64,000 nucleotides of DNA from Meandrina meandrites (Eukaryota > Cnidaria > Anthozoa > Scleractinia > Meandrinidae), in contig OY855905.1 in the NCBI GenBank assembly GCA_963693305.1, positions 40,846,395 through 40,910,394 of the forward strand, read 5' to 3'. Below the pieces are notes generated by a model, which was given only the letters and a program-made list of their open reading frames with translations, had not been told where the DNA came from and made no database searches. The position numbers and the translations under genes are program-made. Below, in pieces: positions 34,023 to 44,920 of the stretch (within the stretch, counting starts at the first letter, position 1; each line of letters begins with the position of its first letter).

Positions 34023-34470
34023 TGTAAACCTCCCACTTAGGTTGAGGTGTTGGCTTCGCTTTTTGCGGTAATGATTTAGTCGTCGTTCGGTTATGTAAAT
34101 ATTTTATGTTCGTTTGTGTTATTTTACCTCCCATTTTGGTTGAGGTGTTGGCTGTGCATATTGCGGTACGATATTGTTGTCGTTCAGTTTTTTAGGTATT
34201 TTTGTCCATTTGCATCTTTTTTACCTCCCATTTTGGTTGAGGTGTTGGCTGTGCATATTGCGGTACGATATTGTTGTCGTTCAGTTTTTTAGGTATTTTT
34301 GTCCATTTGCATCTTTTTTACCTCCCATTTTGGTTGAGGTGTTGTCTGCGCATTTTGCGGTTACGATGTAGTCGTCGTTCCGTCTTAGGTATTTTATGTT
34401 CGTTTGTGTTATTTTACCTCCCATTTTGGTTGAGGAGTTGGCTGTGCATTTTTCGGTAACGATATAGCTG
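34023..34470 (+). repeat. about 97-bp tandem repeat, 4-5 copies
   Basis: Units start near 34023, 34127, 34224, 34321 and 34415. Each contains ACCTCCCATTTTGGTTGAGG, then a TGCGGTA..GAT..AG/TTGTCGTTC block. It lies between the RNase H and recombinase genes of the DIRS element. Confidence 0.85.
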
Positions 34471-34648
34471 TCGTTCAGTTTTAGTTTTTATTTGGGTGCT
34501 TATTTCGTGTTACTTGATTATAGATGATTGCCTGCTTCATTGTTTTGCTTATTTGTTGTTCTGTTCTTTCGCTCCTTTTTTCTCGTCAGACATCAGCAAG
34601 GTTGGCGTTTAGGAGGAGGCCCAGAGACTGTCTGATCCCGAGTTAGCC

Positions 34649-35608
34649 ATGCGAGTTCCTCACCTATTGGATTTAATCCTGGCGTCTAGCGCTCCTAGTA
34701 CTTCCACCAGGTACTCCTACGGTCGGACCCGCTGGCGTCGTTGGGCGCAGTCAAAGCAAGGGGTATCTTTTATGCCCGCTAGTCCGTTGTGCATTGCCAT
34801 GTACCTGTTGGAGTTAACTGAAGACACCTTGCAGAAGAATGTTGGTTGCTCTGCTATTGATTCTGCGCTTTATGGTATCCGTTGGGCTCGCAAGATGGCA
34901 GGTCTGGAGTCGCCCACAATGCATCCTACCGTTGTTGCAGCTGCTGAAGGAGCTGAAAGAAAGTTATCTAAGCCAGTTCAACCCAAGCAACCCCTGGATC
35001 TAGAGACTGTTGTTAAGGTCGCTCAGTCTTATAACACAGCTTCAGCATCTCTTGCAGACATTAGCTTTTTGTTTGTATTATTAGTAGGCTATGCTGGCCT
35101 GTTTCGAATTTCTGAGCTATTGAATGTTAAGGTCAAGGACATTTCGATTAGTGACGTTGGCATGTCAATTTGTCTCTCCCAGAGAAAGAATGATCAATTT
35201 CGTGAAGGGCATACTTCTATTATTGCCAGATCTAGTAAGGTTTCGTGCCCGGTTTCAATCACTGAGAGGCTTCTTCCTCTGTTGGCGAGTCCTAAAGATT
35301 CTAGTTCCCCTGTTTTGCGTAGGATAGTGCGCACTAAGAATGGTGCCTATTTCCACAAGTCTTTTGGGATTAGTTACTCCACTATTCGTGATGAATTTAA
35401 GAAGTATATTTCGCCGTTTGTTAATGATCCAGGTGACTATTGTTTACATAGCCTCAAATCAGGTGGTGCTTCTAATGATGGCTATAAGCTTAGTGATCCC
35501 GAGCTTAAGGATTGGCATGCAGGATGGAAGAACCCTTGCACTAAGAAGCGTTACACTAAGCGTTTTCATACTGAGTTGCTTGAAGTTACTAAGGGCATGG
35601 GTATCTAA
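34649..35608 (+). CDS. DIRS tyrosine recombinase
   Basis: This is an intact 319-codon frame. The N-terminal SAM-like part (about residues 1-110) has STRYSYGRTRWRRWAQ. The catalytic part has the box I arginine in YAGLFRISELLNVKVKDI, the histidine region YCLHSLKSGGASNDGYK, and a final tyrosine in NPCTKKRYTKR. DIRS recombinases normally read HSLRSGG; here the HxxR arginine codon is AAA (Lys), which would be expected to weaken or abolish strand cleavage. The gene ends about 200 bp before the element's right end. The enzyme family integrates circular cDNA without TSD. Confidence 0.85.
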   Translation: MRVPHLLDLILASSAPSTSTRYSYGRTRWRRWAQSKQGVSFMPASPLCIAMYLLELTEDTLQKNVGCSAIDSALYGIRWARKMAGLESPTMHPTVVAAAEGAERKLSKPVQPKQPLDLETVVKVAQSYNTASASLADISFLFVLLVGYAGLFRISELLNVKVKDISISDVGMSICLSQRKNDQFREGHTSIIARSSKVSCPVSITERLLPLLASPKDSSSPVLRRIVRTKNGAYFHKSFGISYSTIRDEFKKYISPFVNDPGDYCLHSLKSGGASNDGYKLSDPELKDWHAGWKNPCTKKRYTKRFHTELLEVTKGMGI

Positions 35609-38521
35609 TTTGTATACGTTTTTTGGCCAGTGGAGGGTCTGAGTTTGCGTCTTGGCTCCACCCAGGTTTCCCGTTCCCTTTGATAGGGTTATGTGGGTTT
35701 TTCCTGGCCTCCCTGACGCTACTCGTTTCGTGTGATTAAGCTATTAATAAAGTTTACCTGGTACTTGGAGCAGGCCTTATCCTCCAAGATTATATGGTCT
35801 TTTTGCTTTTTTATTTAGCGTAGAAAGTAAGTGTTACTTTTCAGTAAAATATCTGCAGCAGAACGCAAACAAGCACTAGATTTGCAAGTTCGTTTGACAA
35901 GAGGTGGACTTGAATCCTGTATCTTAGAACAATGCCAGTTTGGATAACAGTCAAGTTAATGATACACCTAATTGCAATAACGGTGTCATCGAAAAAAGCA
36001 AAATGAAAAAACTAAAGGCAAATAGGAATTAATTAGGTTTTTCAACGATATGTTTGAAATTCGCCCAATGAAACGACCACAATACGCCTCAAGATACACG
36101 TAAATCAATTTCTCTTACAACACAATTAATATGTGTACTGGCGAGTTCCTATTTGGCTTTTTCAATTAGGTGTACATTTACTACAAATGAAACTTCTAAA
36201 GATGTACGGTAAGAGACTGAAAACTAACTTTACCCTGACTTGCATTGCAATGCAGATTTTAAAAAGTTCACTTCATTTATTTACAAAACCACAAGAAATG
36301 AGTTCATCTCCTCATGGTAGATAGAATAAAATAACTCAGACGGTTCTCTTTTGAGTGTTCTTTCGTTCTGATTACAACGCAGCGGGTCGTTTTTCGCCAA
36401 GCATCAGATCTCTGTCGATGTATCATTCACGAAGCTTTTTAAAAAGGTGAACGTTATTCATGGCTGCCATAGTTTAAGCTGTCCGTCTTCACTATATGTG
36501 GAAATCAGATTGTTGTGCGGGTGATGTTCAACGCCTATCACATCCTTGTCGTGAACCTACATTACAGAAACAAGCAAATCAGTTCAATATGTACTACCAG
36601 CGTTACGGTTACATGTAAGACAGCATCTCTTTGGGAAGCAGGCACGGAGAGGAAAGGTAGCATCATGTGGGATCAGCTAAACAGATCAGAACTACCATGC
36701 AAGGGCAGACACAGATGTACTCACCAATCAACATACAGGAGTTTCAAAAAGAAAAAACTTCTAGAAGCTAACAAAACTTTTAGAGAAACAAACATAAAAT
36801 GAGGTTTAAGAGCGTCCTAAAACGCAAAACACTTTATCCCTAAAGCACGAAAGCGACTGCAATGCATTGACAGGAAACTTTTGGTAGAGGAATATTAGAA
36901 ATATGACTACGTTGCAGTACTGTGTTCCGTAGTGTAACTGGCGCGCAGATATCTCCTTTTCCACGCAGGCTAGCCATACTGTTGCCACTTGACAAAGTAC
37001 TTGGTGTAATACGTCAAGAATTAATCTCAAACCTTGTGAGATGGCAACGCAAAATAACAGCCTGGTTGACCAAACAGTTAAGATTTTCTTGTTAATTTGA
37101 CAAGTTTTTGATTAGTTTGATGGCTTCTGGTTGCACAACGGTTTATACGAACGATCTGTGAAACGTTCAGTTTCAACTGGTTTTACAAACCCAGAAAACA
37201 TTTCCTGTGCGAAAAGTTAAGTTTGACCAAATTTTTGTCGGCATAAAATTTATTTATCGCCAGTTGAACTTGGCATAATCGCTCGTGCGAAGCGTTGTTT
37301 GAAACCCTTTCAAACTCTGACGTTTGAAGATGAATCATGCAACGGTTGATACCCCGCCTTCCATTTTTCAAGGCATCTGATTGGCAGTTTAAAGCAACCA
37401 GAAGCTGTAAAACTCATCAAAGTAATCAAAAACTTGTCAAAAAGATGTCAAAAACTTTGTTGGGTGGCTACGGTTGAATGCGTTTGACTGTAATAGATGC
37501 AAAACATGATGTGTAGAAATGGACAAACAAACCTGTAAAGACTGTTCTAGTTTTCCTGTCATGGCACTAAAACAGTACATGACCATGTCCTCCCCCACGC
37601 AGTAAATCCATTCCCCCCTGGGGGACAGGGTACAACACACAAAGTCGCCACCGTCTCTCTTACCACTGGTGAAGCTACGTACAATCTGAATGAAAACAAC
37701 GTCAATGTGTAAACAGATATGAACTGACAACTTTCATGAAAGCATTTGTTTACCACATAAAAGTGGGTAGAGATCTCGCAGATAATCCAACATCATTCAA
37801 AGTGTTCTTGTGGCATTTGTTCTTCCGGGACAAAATCTATCCAGAGGTACAGATTCGAGATGGTAAGGTCAACTCTCATGCATTTTACCTTTCACGGTTT
37901 TATAAATGGGCCAAATCAAAACAAATGCAAAGGGTCTCCCATCATGCAGGTGGCAAAACAGGCCTATTGAAAAGAACTGTTATCACCCATAAGAAAAGAC
38001 CCCTGGAATGTTCCAAATTCTGAAGGACCAAAAATTACAAATTCACAACTCTAGCGTCTGCACAGGAGGCTTATGCTGTTGCTGTTACTGTGGTTGATGT
38101 TGTTGTTTAATTGTATTGTTGTTGTTATCATTGTTGCTGTTGTTTAAGTGGCTCCTGCTGTCATTGTCACTGTCTCTGTCGTTGTTGCTGCAGCTGCAGC
38201 TGTTGTTGTTGTTGTTATTATTATTAATTATTATTATCGTTTACTCGTACCTGTCCCTGCATGTTCATGACCAGTACAGTGCTTGTTCTGTTGCACACCA
38301 CAAACTGCTCAGGATTCCTCGGCATCACGTGTACTGAGTTGACCGTGATGTCAGTCGCAACACTTCCCACTGATGGCTTGAATGTGTGAAGGCACTCGGT
38401 TGTTTTAATATTCCAAAGCTGACAACAAAAACACACAAACATGAAATGATGAAAAAAGAACTTCAAATGATAAGAGTCTAGACTCTGGAAGCAAAAAAAA
38501 AAGAAAATGTAGATCAGCGCA

Positions 38522-39022
38522 GAGTAATTCCATTTCCCGAGTCAACTCCGAGCCCGAGTCACATCCGAGTCCGAGTCAGACTGAGTCACTGGACAGCAAT
38601 ATACCTTTCAATCTCCAGACCATGAGGTTTTGTCTTTCGCAAGTCGTTCACAAGATGGCGAGTAGAAAGTGCAGACGTTCGAGTTGGATTTTTGGCTTGG
38701 ATTTCCCAGTTTGGTTTCGGTTTGATCTATTCCGGTTCGCTTGCGGTTAGTTCCACTCCTGTTTGCTTGCGGTTAGCTCCATTCCGGTTTGCTTGCGGTT
38801 AGTTCCACTCCGGTTCGCTTGCGGCTAGTTCCACTCCTGTTTGCTTGCGGTTAGCTCTCATTTGTTGGTTAGGGAAACACTATGGACTATCGTACACATA
38901 TTTATGCTTACAGCAAACTTTATATTTTCGTAATGAACAAACCGCTGACCAGTGACTCGGCCACTTGACTCGGACTCGGATTTGACTCGGACTCGGAGTT
39001 GACTCGGTCAACCGGTGAACTC
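38522..39022. mobile_element. MULE-like foldback element with 10-bp TSD
   Basis: The TSD GATCAGCGCA (38512-38521, 39023-39032) flanks the element. The complete SMU1 gene has the empty site at about 50568-50577. The ends are inverted arrays of CCGAGTC units (GAGTCAACTCCGAG.. and complement). The interior has TTGCGGTTAGTTCCACTCC minisatellite units and GGTTAGGGAAACACTA, resembling the inner module of 1092-1653. Confidence 0.85.
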
Positions 39023-39094
39023 GATCAGCGCACGTTGAAAGAGGTGATCATTACGCGGGATGAGCCGCGTATTAAATTCGGCTTGATTGTTTTG

Positions 39095-39195
39095 ATGCGT
39101 TCGATGTGGTTCGATGTGGTTCGATGGGTTCGATGTGGTTCGATGTGTTCGATGTGGTTCGATGTGTTCGATGAGTTCCATGAGTTCGATGTTGT
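39095..39195. repeat. minisatellite, GTTCGATGTG unit
   Basis: About ten imperfect copies of GTTCGATGTG lie in the copy B intron between exons 10 and 9. They are absent from the matching intron of the complete gene. Confidence 0.8.
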
Positions 39196-40218
39196 GCGGT
39201 AAAATCTATCGAAAGCTCTCGTCGATTTGAGATTTCACCTAAATGGTATGCTCGATAATTTTTCTAACCATCGCTGGCAACGTACGATTTTGTTCACTAA
39301 ACGGTACATTTTATACGTTTTCAATGTAGTAAAAGAAACTCTTGTTTCTCACGGAGCAATGTGTTTGTTTCCCGTGGTAGCATGTTCACTGAGATCTCGT
39401 CCAAAGCTTTCGTTCAAAAGCTCCCGTCGGCAACGTCCGATTTCATTCACAATATTTAAACCGTAATAAGACCTGATCAGTGAGCGGGAGTGGAAGTTTT
39501 CAAGATTTTCACAGCTCATGGCGACTGAATACATAACAAAAGAAGTAATTGTCGATTGTTTACAGTTTGGATGTAACTTTATTCTCAACTATTACGCCAG
39601 TGACAGGTTAAAAGGCGTGCGTCAAACAAGATCGAGTTCTCAACGATCACCCTGTTGATAATTGTAAAAACCGATAAAGGTCATTTGCTGATTAGCCTTG
39701 GCAATTTATCCCGGAATTTATGTAATTCGCATCTTTGTAACACAACACCTTTCGTAGGCCAAAGTCACGTTAGCGCATACGTTTCATGTTGTGACTTTGG
39801 CGTCTTTTAAATTACCTTATTGAGTACTTGTACTTTCATTTCCATTTATTTGTACATTTTAAACAGAATGTGACCGTGAAAAGTCATTCCCATCCCGCGG
39901 AAACGGCCAACGGGCGTCTTGTTCTCAATAAATTTCCAGTGTCTCTCCCCAGTCCCACTCGCTCCAGATCCCCGCGTTGTGCCTCGTTGTGCCGTGTTCC
40001 ACGCAACCAACTCACAAAAATAATGTCTGTTTTGCAGTGCAATCAAGTTTGACTGTGATTACAACAACTCATAACCAGGTACCTTACAGTAACTGTTCCA
40101 TCACTGCTCGCACTGATGATGTTGTGTGTATCAGTAGTGAATATTGCATCGTTTACAAACGATGTATTTCCATGAAATTCCTTCAAAGTCTTCCCCGACT
40201 TAAGGCCATGCATTCTAC

Positions 40219-40964
40219 CAGGACGTAACAAATCGATCGAAATCGATCATCGGAAACCTAATTGATAAATCGATATTAGTCGATATTTTTCGATAACTGA
40301 TTAATCGATTAGTTAAAATAATCGATAAATATCGATAATCACACGATTTGGGAGTGGATTATCAATTTTGATCGATCACTAAAGTAAGAATTAAAAAAGA
40401 TTTAATTAACGTCAAGTCTGAAAGTGACCTGATCAGTTCCTGTGACCTGATGGTATAAATAAAAGATTGTTCAAACAAACGTAATTAATATGAAGTGTAA
40501 AAAAAAATAGAATCGTTTGCGGCTATTAAACCGGTTGTTTCGTCTACAAATTGTGTCGCTGACGAACGTCTTAGGTTACGTCGCGTGTACATATTCTGAT
40601 ATTCTTTGTTTTATAAGATTGAACATGTTTTATTCTTCGTTCGAAAATAAACGTTGCCGAACTGATGACCTGACAGGCCGTTAGCAAAACAATTTGTAGG
40701 CGAAGCGACTGCATTTCTTTCAGTGTCACACTTCAGGATTGATCATTGATTGAAAAAAGGGTAGCTTTTCTTCTCCAATATTTCCGATCGAAATCGATAC
40801 TAATCGAACTTTAATTAATGAAATCGATCAAAATCGATAATCACAAAGAATTGGGTCATCGATTTTGATCGATTTCCGATACTAATCAGTTAATTACTTA
40901 TCGATGTTTATCGATTTTTATTGATTTTGATCGAGTATCGGAATTATCAATTTGTTACGTCCTG
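40219..40964. mobile_element. hAT-like nonautonomous element dense in ATCGAT
   Basis: The TIRs CAGGACGTAACAAAT and ATTTGTTACGTCCTG are flanked by ATTCTAC and ATTCTTC, a 7-8 bp TSD with one mismatch. The other two SMU1 copies have the empty CATTCTACAAGGACAAAA. Both ends are crowded with AATCGAT motifs. There is no transposase. Confidence 0.8.
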
Positions 40965-41736
40965 ATTCTTCAAGGACAAAAAAGATGCAAGTGGTTTCAA
41001 ATTAGAAAAGCTAGCTTAACAATTTTCTAAAGTAAAAGGTCCCAAAAAGTCGCCAGGAGATAGTGCTCTGATGGCAGTGTTAGGCACATAACCACAAAAT
41101 CAGAATTATTTGGAAATGATATCTTACAGAAATTTACTCTGAAGCCGGTTGGTATGTATCGTCATAGCTCGTCATGTCAAATGAACCACTCAGAAGCTGG
41201 CTAGCATCACAAGAGAATGTCACACACGTAACTCCTTTGGCGTGTGCCTTTTCAAACACTGGCCAGTCTGCAACTTCCATACCTGAAAATATCACAAAAA
41301 GAAGTTCTGGTTTCCATGGAATTGCTAAGCTGTAGAACTTTTCAACACGCATTATCACCAAAATAAACTGGTTTCAATAATAAATTATAAGCTTAATACC
41401 CTTAATAATTAAAATGTCTATAACACAGACTGCAATCAAAATTATGTTCAGTTACACACAAAACTTACATTATATTAATTCAAAACGAGGCATGTTGAAT
41501 ATAGTGCATTTCACCCCATAGCAACCAATTAAATAACAGGTTTGGAAAGAGATGGCCAGCTCTTGAATATTTCCACGTTTGTTGCAGCTTATGGTGCTCT
41601 TGTAATTTATGTTCCTCTCATAATGACGCCTTTCCTCTGAAATTTACAGGTTCTGAAATTTTGTCCAGTTCACCTTGAGTAAATATGACAGAAAATGGTA
41701 TGTACCCACTATACATCTACTGGTATTTATAAGAAG

Positions 41737-41898
41737 CAAGGCTGTGCTCTAAGAAAAATTACAAGGAGCCCAAAGGCTCCAAACTATGAGATCCAGGGTG
41801 CCCAGCATAAAGCTTATATGAAAGAAATAAGATTATCTGGGTGCCCAAAGGCAAAAGTTAGTTGCCTGAGGCACCCGGGCACCCTTAGAGCACAGCCC
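41737..41898. repeat. interspersed repeat, copy 3 of 3
   Basis: It is the unit 2 counterpart of 19044-19224. Confidence 0.7.
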
Positions 41899-42309
41899 TG
41901 AAAAGAGTAATGAGCCTTTTACAGTGCGACTACTCGAACCAAATTTTGTTGTAAATCTATTGTTTGCATTCTAAAACGTCATTGGTCCATTGTTAAAAAA
42001 ATTGCTGTCCATTGTTTTCAAATATTAACGTTCTGATTGGTTAACTTTGTTCCAAGTGGCCCAGTTCGAGTTGTCCCACTCAACCCTCCAAGTTTATTTT
42101 TTTTACTTAATGGCCATTTGGCCACCGACTGCTCAAGTTTGGTCACCAGTGCAAAATTTCTTCCAATCTTTCAATCTTTCTTCTCAATTTTAGTCGCCAT
42201 GGCAACTAAAATTTTGTAGCTGGCGACTAAATTGAAACAGAAGTCGCCAGCTCCAAAATTTTAGTTGCCATGGCGACTAAAATGGTCTTGACTTGGAGGG
42301 TTGTTGTGG

Positions 42310-42540
42310 GTAGGCCAAATTTGCTCGTAGCTCCTGGCGCTTAACTCCAGTTTCTGTGGCATGAAGTGGCTAGGAGTATTACTCCACAGCATTCTGTCAG
42401 GTTGCCCCAACGAATTCGCTGGTATCCATTTATTCGCCTGGGTAACACAACAGTGACGCCGGCCAGGGCTGAATCCCAGACCTCCCAATCCAGAGTCCAG
42501 TGCACTAACCATTAGGTCAGGTACCAATTGCCTCCTGTAT
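42310..42540 (-). mobile_element. SINE fragment (unit 2)
   Basis: It is the counterpart of 19625-19820 but keeps two segments deleted there (for example GTAGGCCAAATTTGCTCGTA). Confidence 0.6.
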
Positions 42541-43336
42541 TAATTTTTAGTTTCAACTAAAAACTTTCATTACCTACTTTTAAATTATATGTATTACTGT
42601 ATGTTCTCTGTCCTGTTTTAATATACTGTGTAGTAAATATTAATACTTTTGCATAGGTCAGTAATTTATAATGTCTTATGGTGTCCTCACTAATATTAGT
42701 ACAGCAGTGCTAAATACAATGACACTCAAATTAAGTTATTTATTTATTTATTTATCTGTTTTATATGCATCTCCTATTATGGTAATTTGAGCTCTTCAGT
42801 TAGATACTTGACTGCTTTCTTGATATATTGTCTTTGATAAAAACATATTTATGGAATGAATTTTTAATACAGTTAAATATTATTTAACACAGTTAACGAA
42901 AAGGAACATAATTAGCCTTGTCAGTGGCGTATTAAGAGTTTATGGCGTTTGTAGCGTGTAGGGTTTGTGGCGTTTAGCGTTTGTGGCATTTAGCGTTTGT
43001 TGCGTTACTGGCTTTCGTATGGTTGCTGGTGAGCTGGGGCGGACTTCTGTCCAGCGGTATTCTCGTCATGTACATGCGTATCCATCCTATGTGCTTTCAG
43101 TTTTGGGTTTATCGGTGAGGCGTTATTCAAACAACTAAATAAGTTTTATGCACTAAGCAATTATCAGACTGTGCCTGTATATGATTTGAGGAAAGATTTT
43201 ATGACTGAAGTACCCAGTTACTTTTGCCAGATTAAGTCTACATGCATGCATTATAATATGCTGAGCAAAATGCCATCTGTCTATTTTGCATTTACTCTAA
43301 TGTCGGAATACACCATCAATTTCTCAGACTGAATCT

Positions 43337-43446
43337 GGTTTTTAATCTAGCTAGTAAATACATCCCTTCCACAAGTTGGGATTTTTCGCATGTATTAGCT
43401 CTAGAATTACTACGGTTATCCAAGTAGTAATGGTACAATCAAATAA
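43337..43446 (-). rRNA. fragment of 18S rRNA, unit 2
   Basis: It is the same antisense 18S segment as in unit 1, 52 bp upstream of the CD225 copy 2 start codon, with the conserved AATTCTAGAGCTAATACATG readable on the minus strand. Confidence 0.9.
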
Positions 43447-43498
43447 ACAAAAGACTGACTACATGTACTTTATTATCGTCTTCCGCCTAGATTCCAGT

Positions 43499-44920
43499 AT
43501 GCCCCCTCCACCTCCATATGCACCGCCAAGATACCCTGGTCCTGGAGACGCATCAGGACAACCCCTGCAGTACCCTCCCCCCGGACAGGGTTACAGCTGG
43601 CAACAACCACCAACAGCCTACCCAGGCCCTCCACAACCCTATGCTGGTGCCCCACCAGTAACTCACCTTCCAGCCCTGGGGGCTGCGACACCAGACAAAT
43701 CAGCTGGATACCCAGTTCAGCCTGGTTACCATTGGCAACCTGCTTACCAGCCTGGTTATCCTGCGCAGCCTGGTTACCAAGGATACCCATATCAAGGTTA
43801 TCAAACTGGCCCGACGGCGACACAGACTAGCTCTGTCACAGTAGTGGTGAGTCTGAGTTGTGTTTTGCTGTTTGTTTGAAAATTTTAGAATATTTTAAGT
43901 AATGTTAATACATGAAGGACCAGCGAAGTGTTTATAACTCTTGAATTTTCTTTTATGATCAAAATAATTATTTATGCTCAAACCAAGAAATAATTTGAGC
44001 CAGTCAGCAAATTGAGGTACATGTAAGCACTCATGACTAGCCTACTTTTTATTGAGAGTTATCTTTGTTTCATTTTGCAGCAAGGGGGTCCTGGTGTAAT
44101 TTTGGCTCCACAGATAGCTCCTCCTGATTACTGTGGGCTGGCCTGGTTTGCTTGCCTCTTCTGCTTCTGGCCAACAGGTTTTTGCGCCATTCTAAAATCT
44201 AATGAGGTAAGAAACATACATGTAGCATGCTATTAAATGTCCCCACCTCACACTTTTCGTCATTAAGAACAGGGGATTTTCATCGGGTTCAAATCGGGTC
44301 AAAATTTGTCGCACCATCAGCTTGCTGCACTACACACAATGCTTTCTCATTGGTTACAACATGACCAATCCCCGACAAAATGTCTTTGTCCACTGCACAC
44401 TTACCTAGTTGAGAAGGCATTACATGACATTTTGAGATCTAGTACTGCCAGATAATTTGCCCAACAAGGCCTTATCTTGTCATAGGCTTATGTAAATTCA
44501 CTGCACACTAGCTAATAAATGAAGATTTTTTGACGGCCGACGAAAAATCAGGTAGTGTGTGGTGGTGTAGTGTATTTAAGCAACTAAATGGTAAAACTAA
44601 CTACATGTATTTTTAGGGCTAGACCTTTAATACTGTTTTTCTAATTTCACTGTTAATGTTTTCTGGTGAGGGTTAAGTCAGGGGGAGGGGGGCTGCTTTC
44701 TTCACTGATGGGAACCATGCTAGAAATGGTAACTTGCAATGACCTTTGCCCTTATTTTTGTTTGCAGACCCGTTATGCCATTAACCGTGGAGACTTGATT
44801 ACTGCCAATCAACTGAGCATGGAGACAAGGAAGTTAGCATTCATGACAATCGGCATTGGAATCAGCATCATTGTTGTTATCATTATTATCCGTCTTGCAC
44901 TCATTGGAAGTTATAACTAA
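43499..44920 (+). CDS. CD225/dispanin-type proline-rich membrane protein, copy 2
   Basis: Exons 43499-43846, 44081-44206 and 44768-44920 encode 208 residues in the same three-exon plan as copy 1. Exons 1 and 2 are identical in length to copy 1. Differences include PPRYPG for WPPYPG, QPGYHWQPAYQ for QPGYPGQPAYQ, VVV for EVV, AWFACLF for ACFACLF, SMETRKLAF for SKETRQLAF, and a C-terminus ALIGSYN in place of ALIIGPRFYN. The CD225 core and terminal membrane helix are retained. Introns are compact. An AATAAA lies near 46543. The gene converges on SMU1, whose stop codon is about 3 kb away. It is probably functional; the ancestral copy cannot be told from sequence alone. Confidence 0.85.

Larger units (their letters stand above)
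29424..35824 (+). mobile_element. DIRS-type retrotransposon, larger member (6.4 kb)
   Basis: It starts with the same ATGCAAATTATCTCC leader as the left member and ends TTTAGCGTAGA at 35824. In order it contains a leader with a nested MITE (29461-29702), a 2-kb region without recognised coding (29900-31900), RT and RNase H (about 32010-33911), a 97-bp tandem repeat, and a tyrosine recombinase (34649-35608). There is no TSD, as expected for tyrosine-recombinase integration. Several frame breaks mean it is not autonomous. Confidence 0.85.
36458..41282 (-). pseudogene. SMU1 partial copy B (exons 12 to 8)
   Basis: Exon 12 (36458-36556), exon 11 (37533-37685) and exon 10 (38251-38418) match the complete gene with frame and splice sites intact. 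Exon 9 (40083-40214) has a 5-nt insertion at its 3' end (GTTACTGTAAG for GTTAAG) and a transposon at its acceptor. Exon 8 (about 41165-41282) has the same 10-nt deletion as copy A and has lost its donor (GATAAG|GTGGG replaced). Exons 7-1 are absent. The copy lies 3' to 3' with the CD225 copy 1 gene. A candidate poly(A) signal (TTTATT on plus) is at 36276-36281. Confidence 0.9.
18690..41378. repeat. tandem segmental duplication, unit 1
   Basis: The unit carries a CD225 gene and SMU1 exons 12-8 in the same order as unit 2, plus many copy-specific insertions (hAT-like, piggyBac-like, Harbinger-like and MULE-like elements, and DIRS). Non-inserted parts align almost base for base with unit 2. Both units end in SMU1 intron 7 sequence joined to the upstream flank of the CD225 gene. 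Boundaries are approximate. Confidence 0.85.

Noticed and set aside
28362..35824. A single DIRS/PAT element with split direct repeats
   Set aside because: The internal right-end/left-end junction lies before the RT and recombinase genes and after a gag frame, so two tandem elements explain it better; the split-repeat reading was not supported by gene order.
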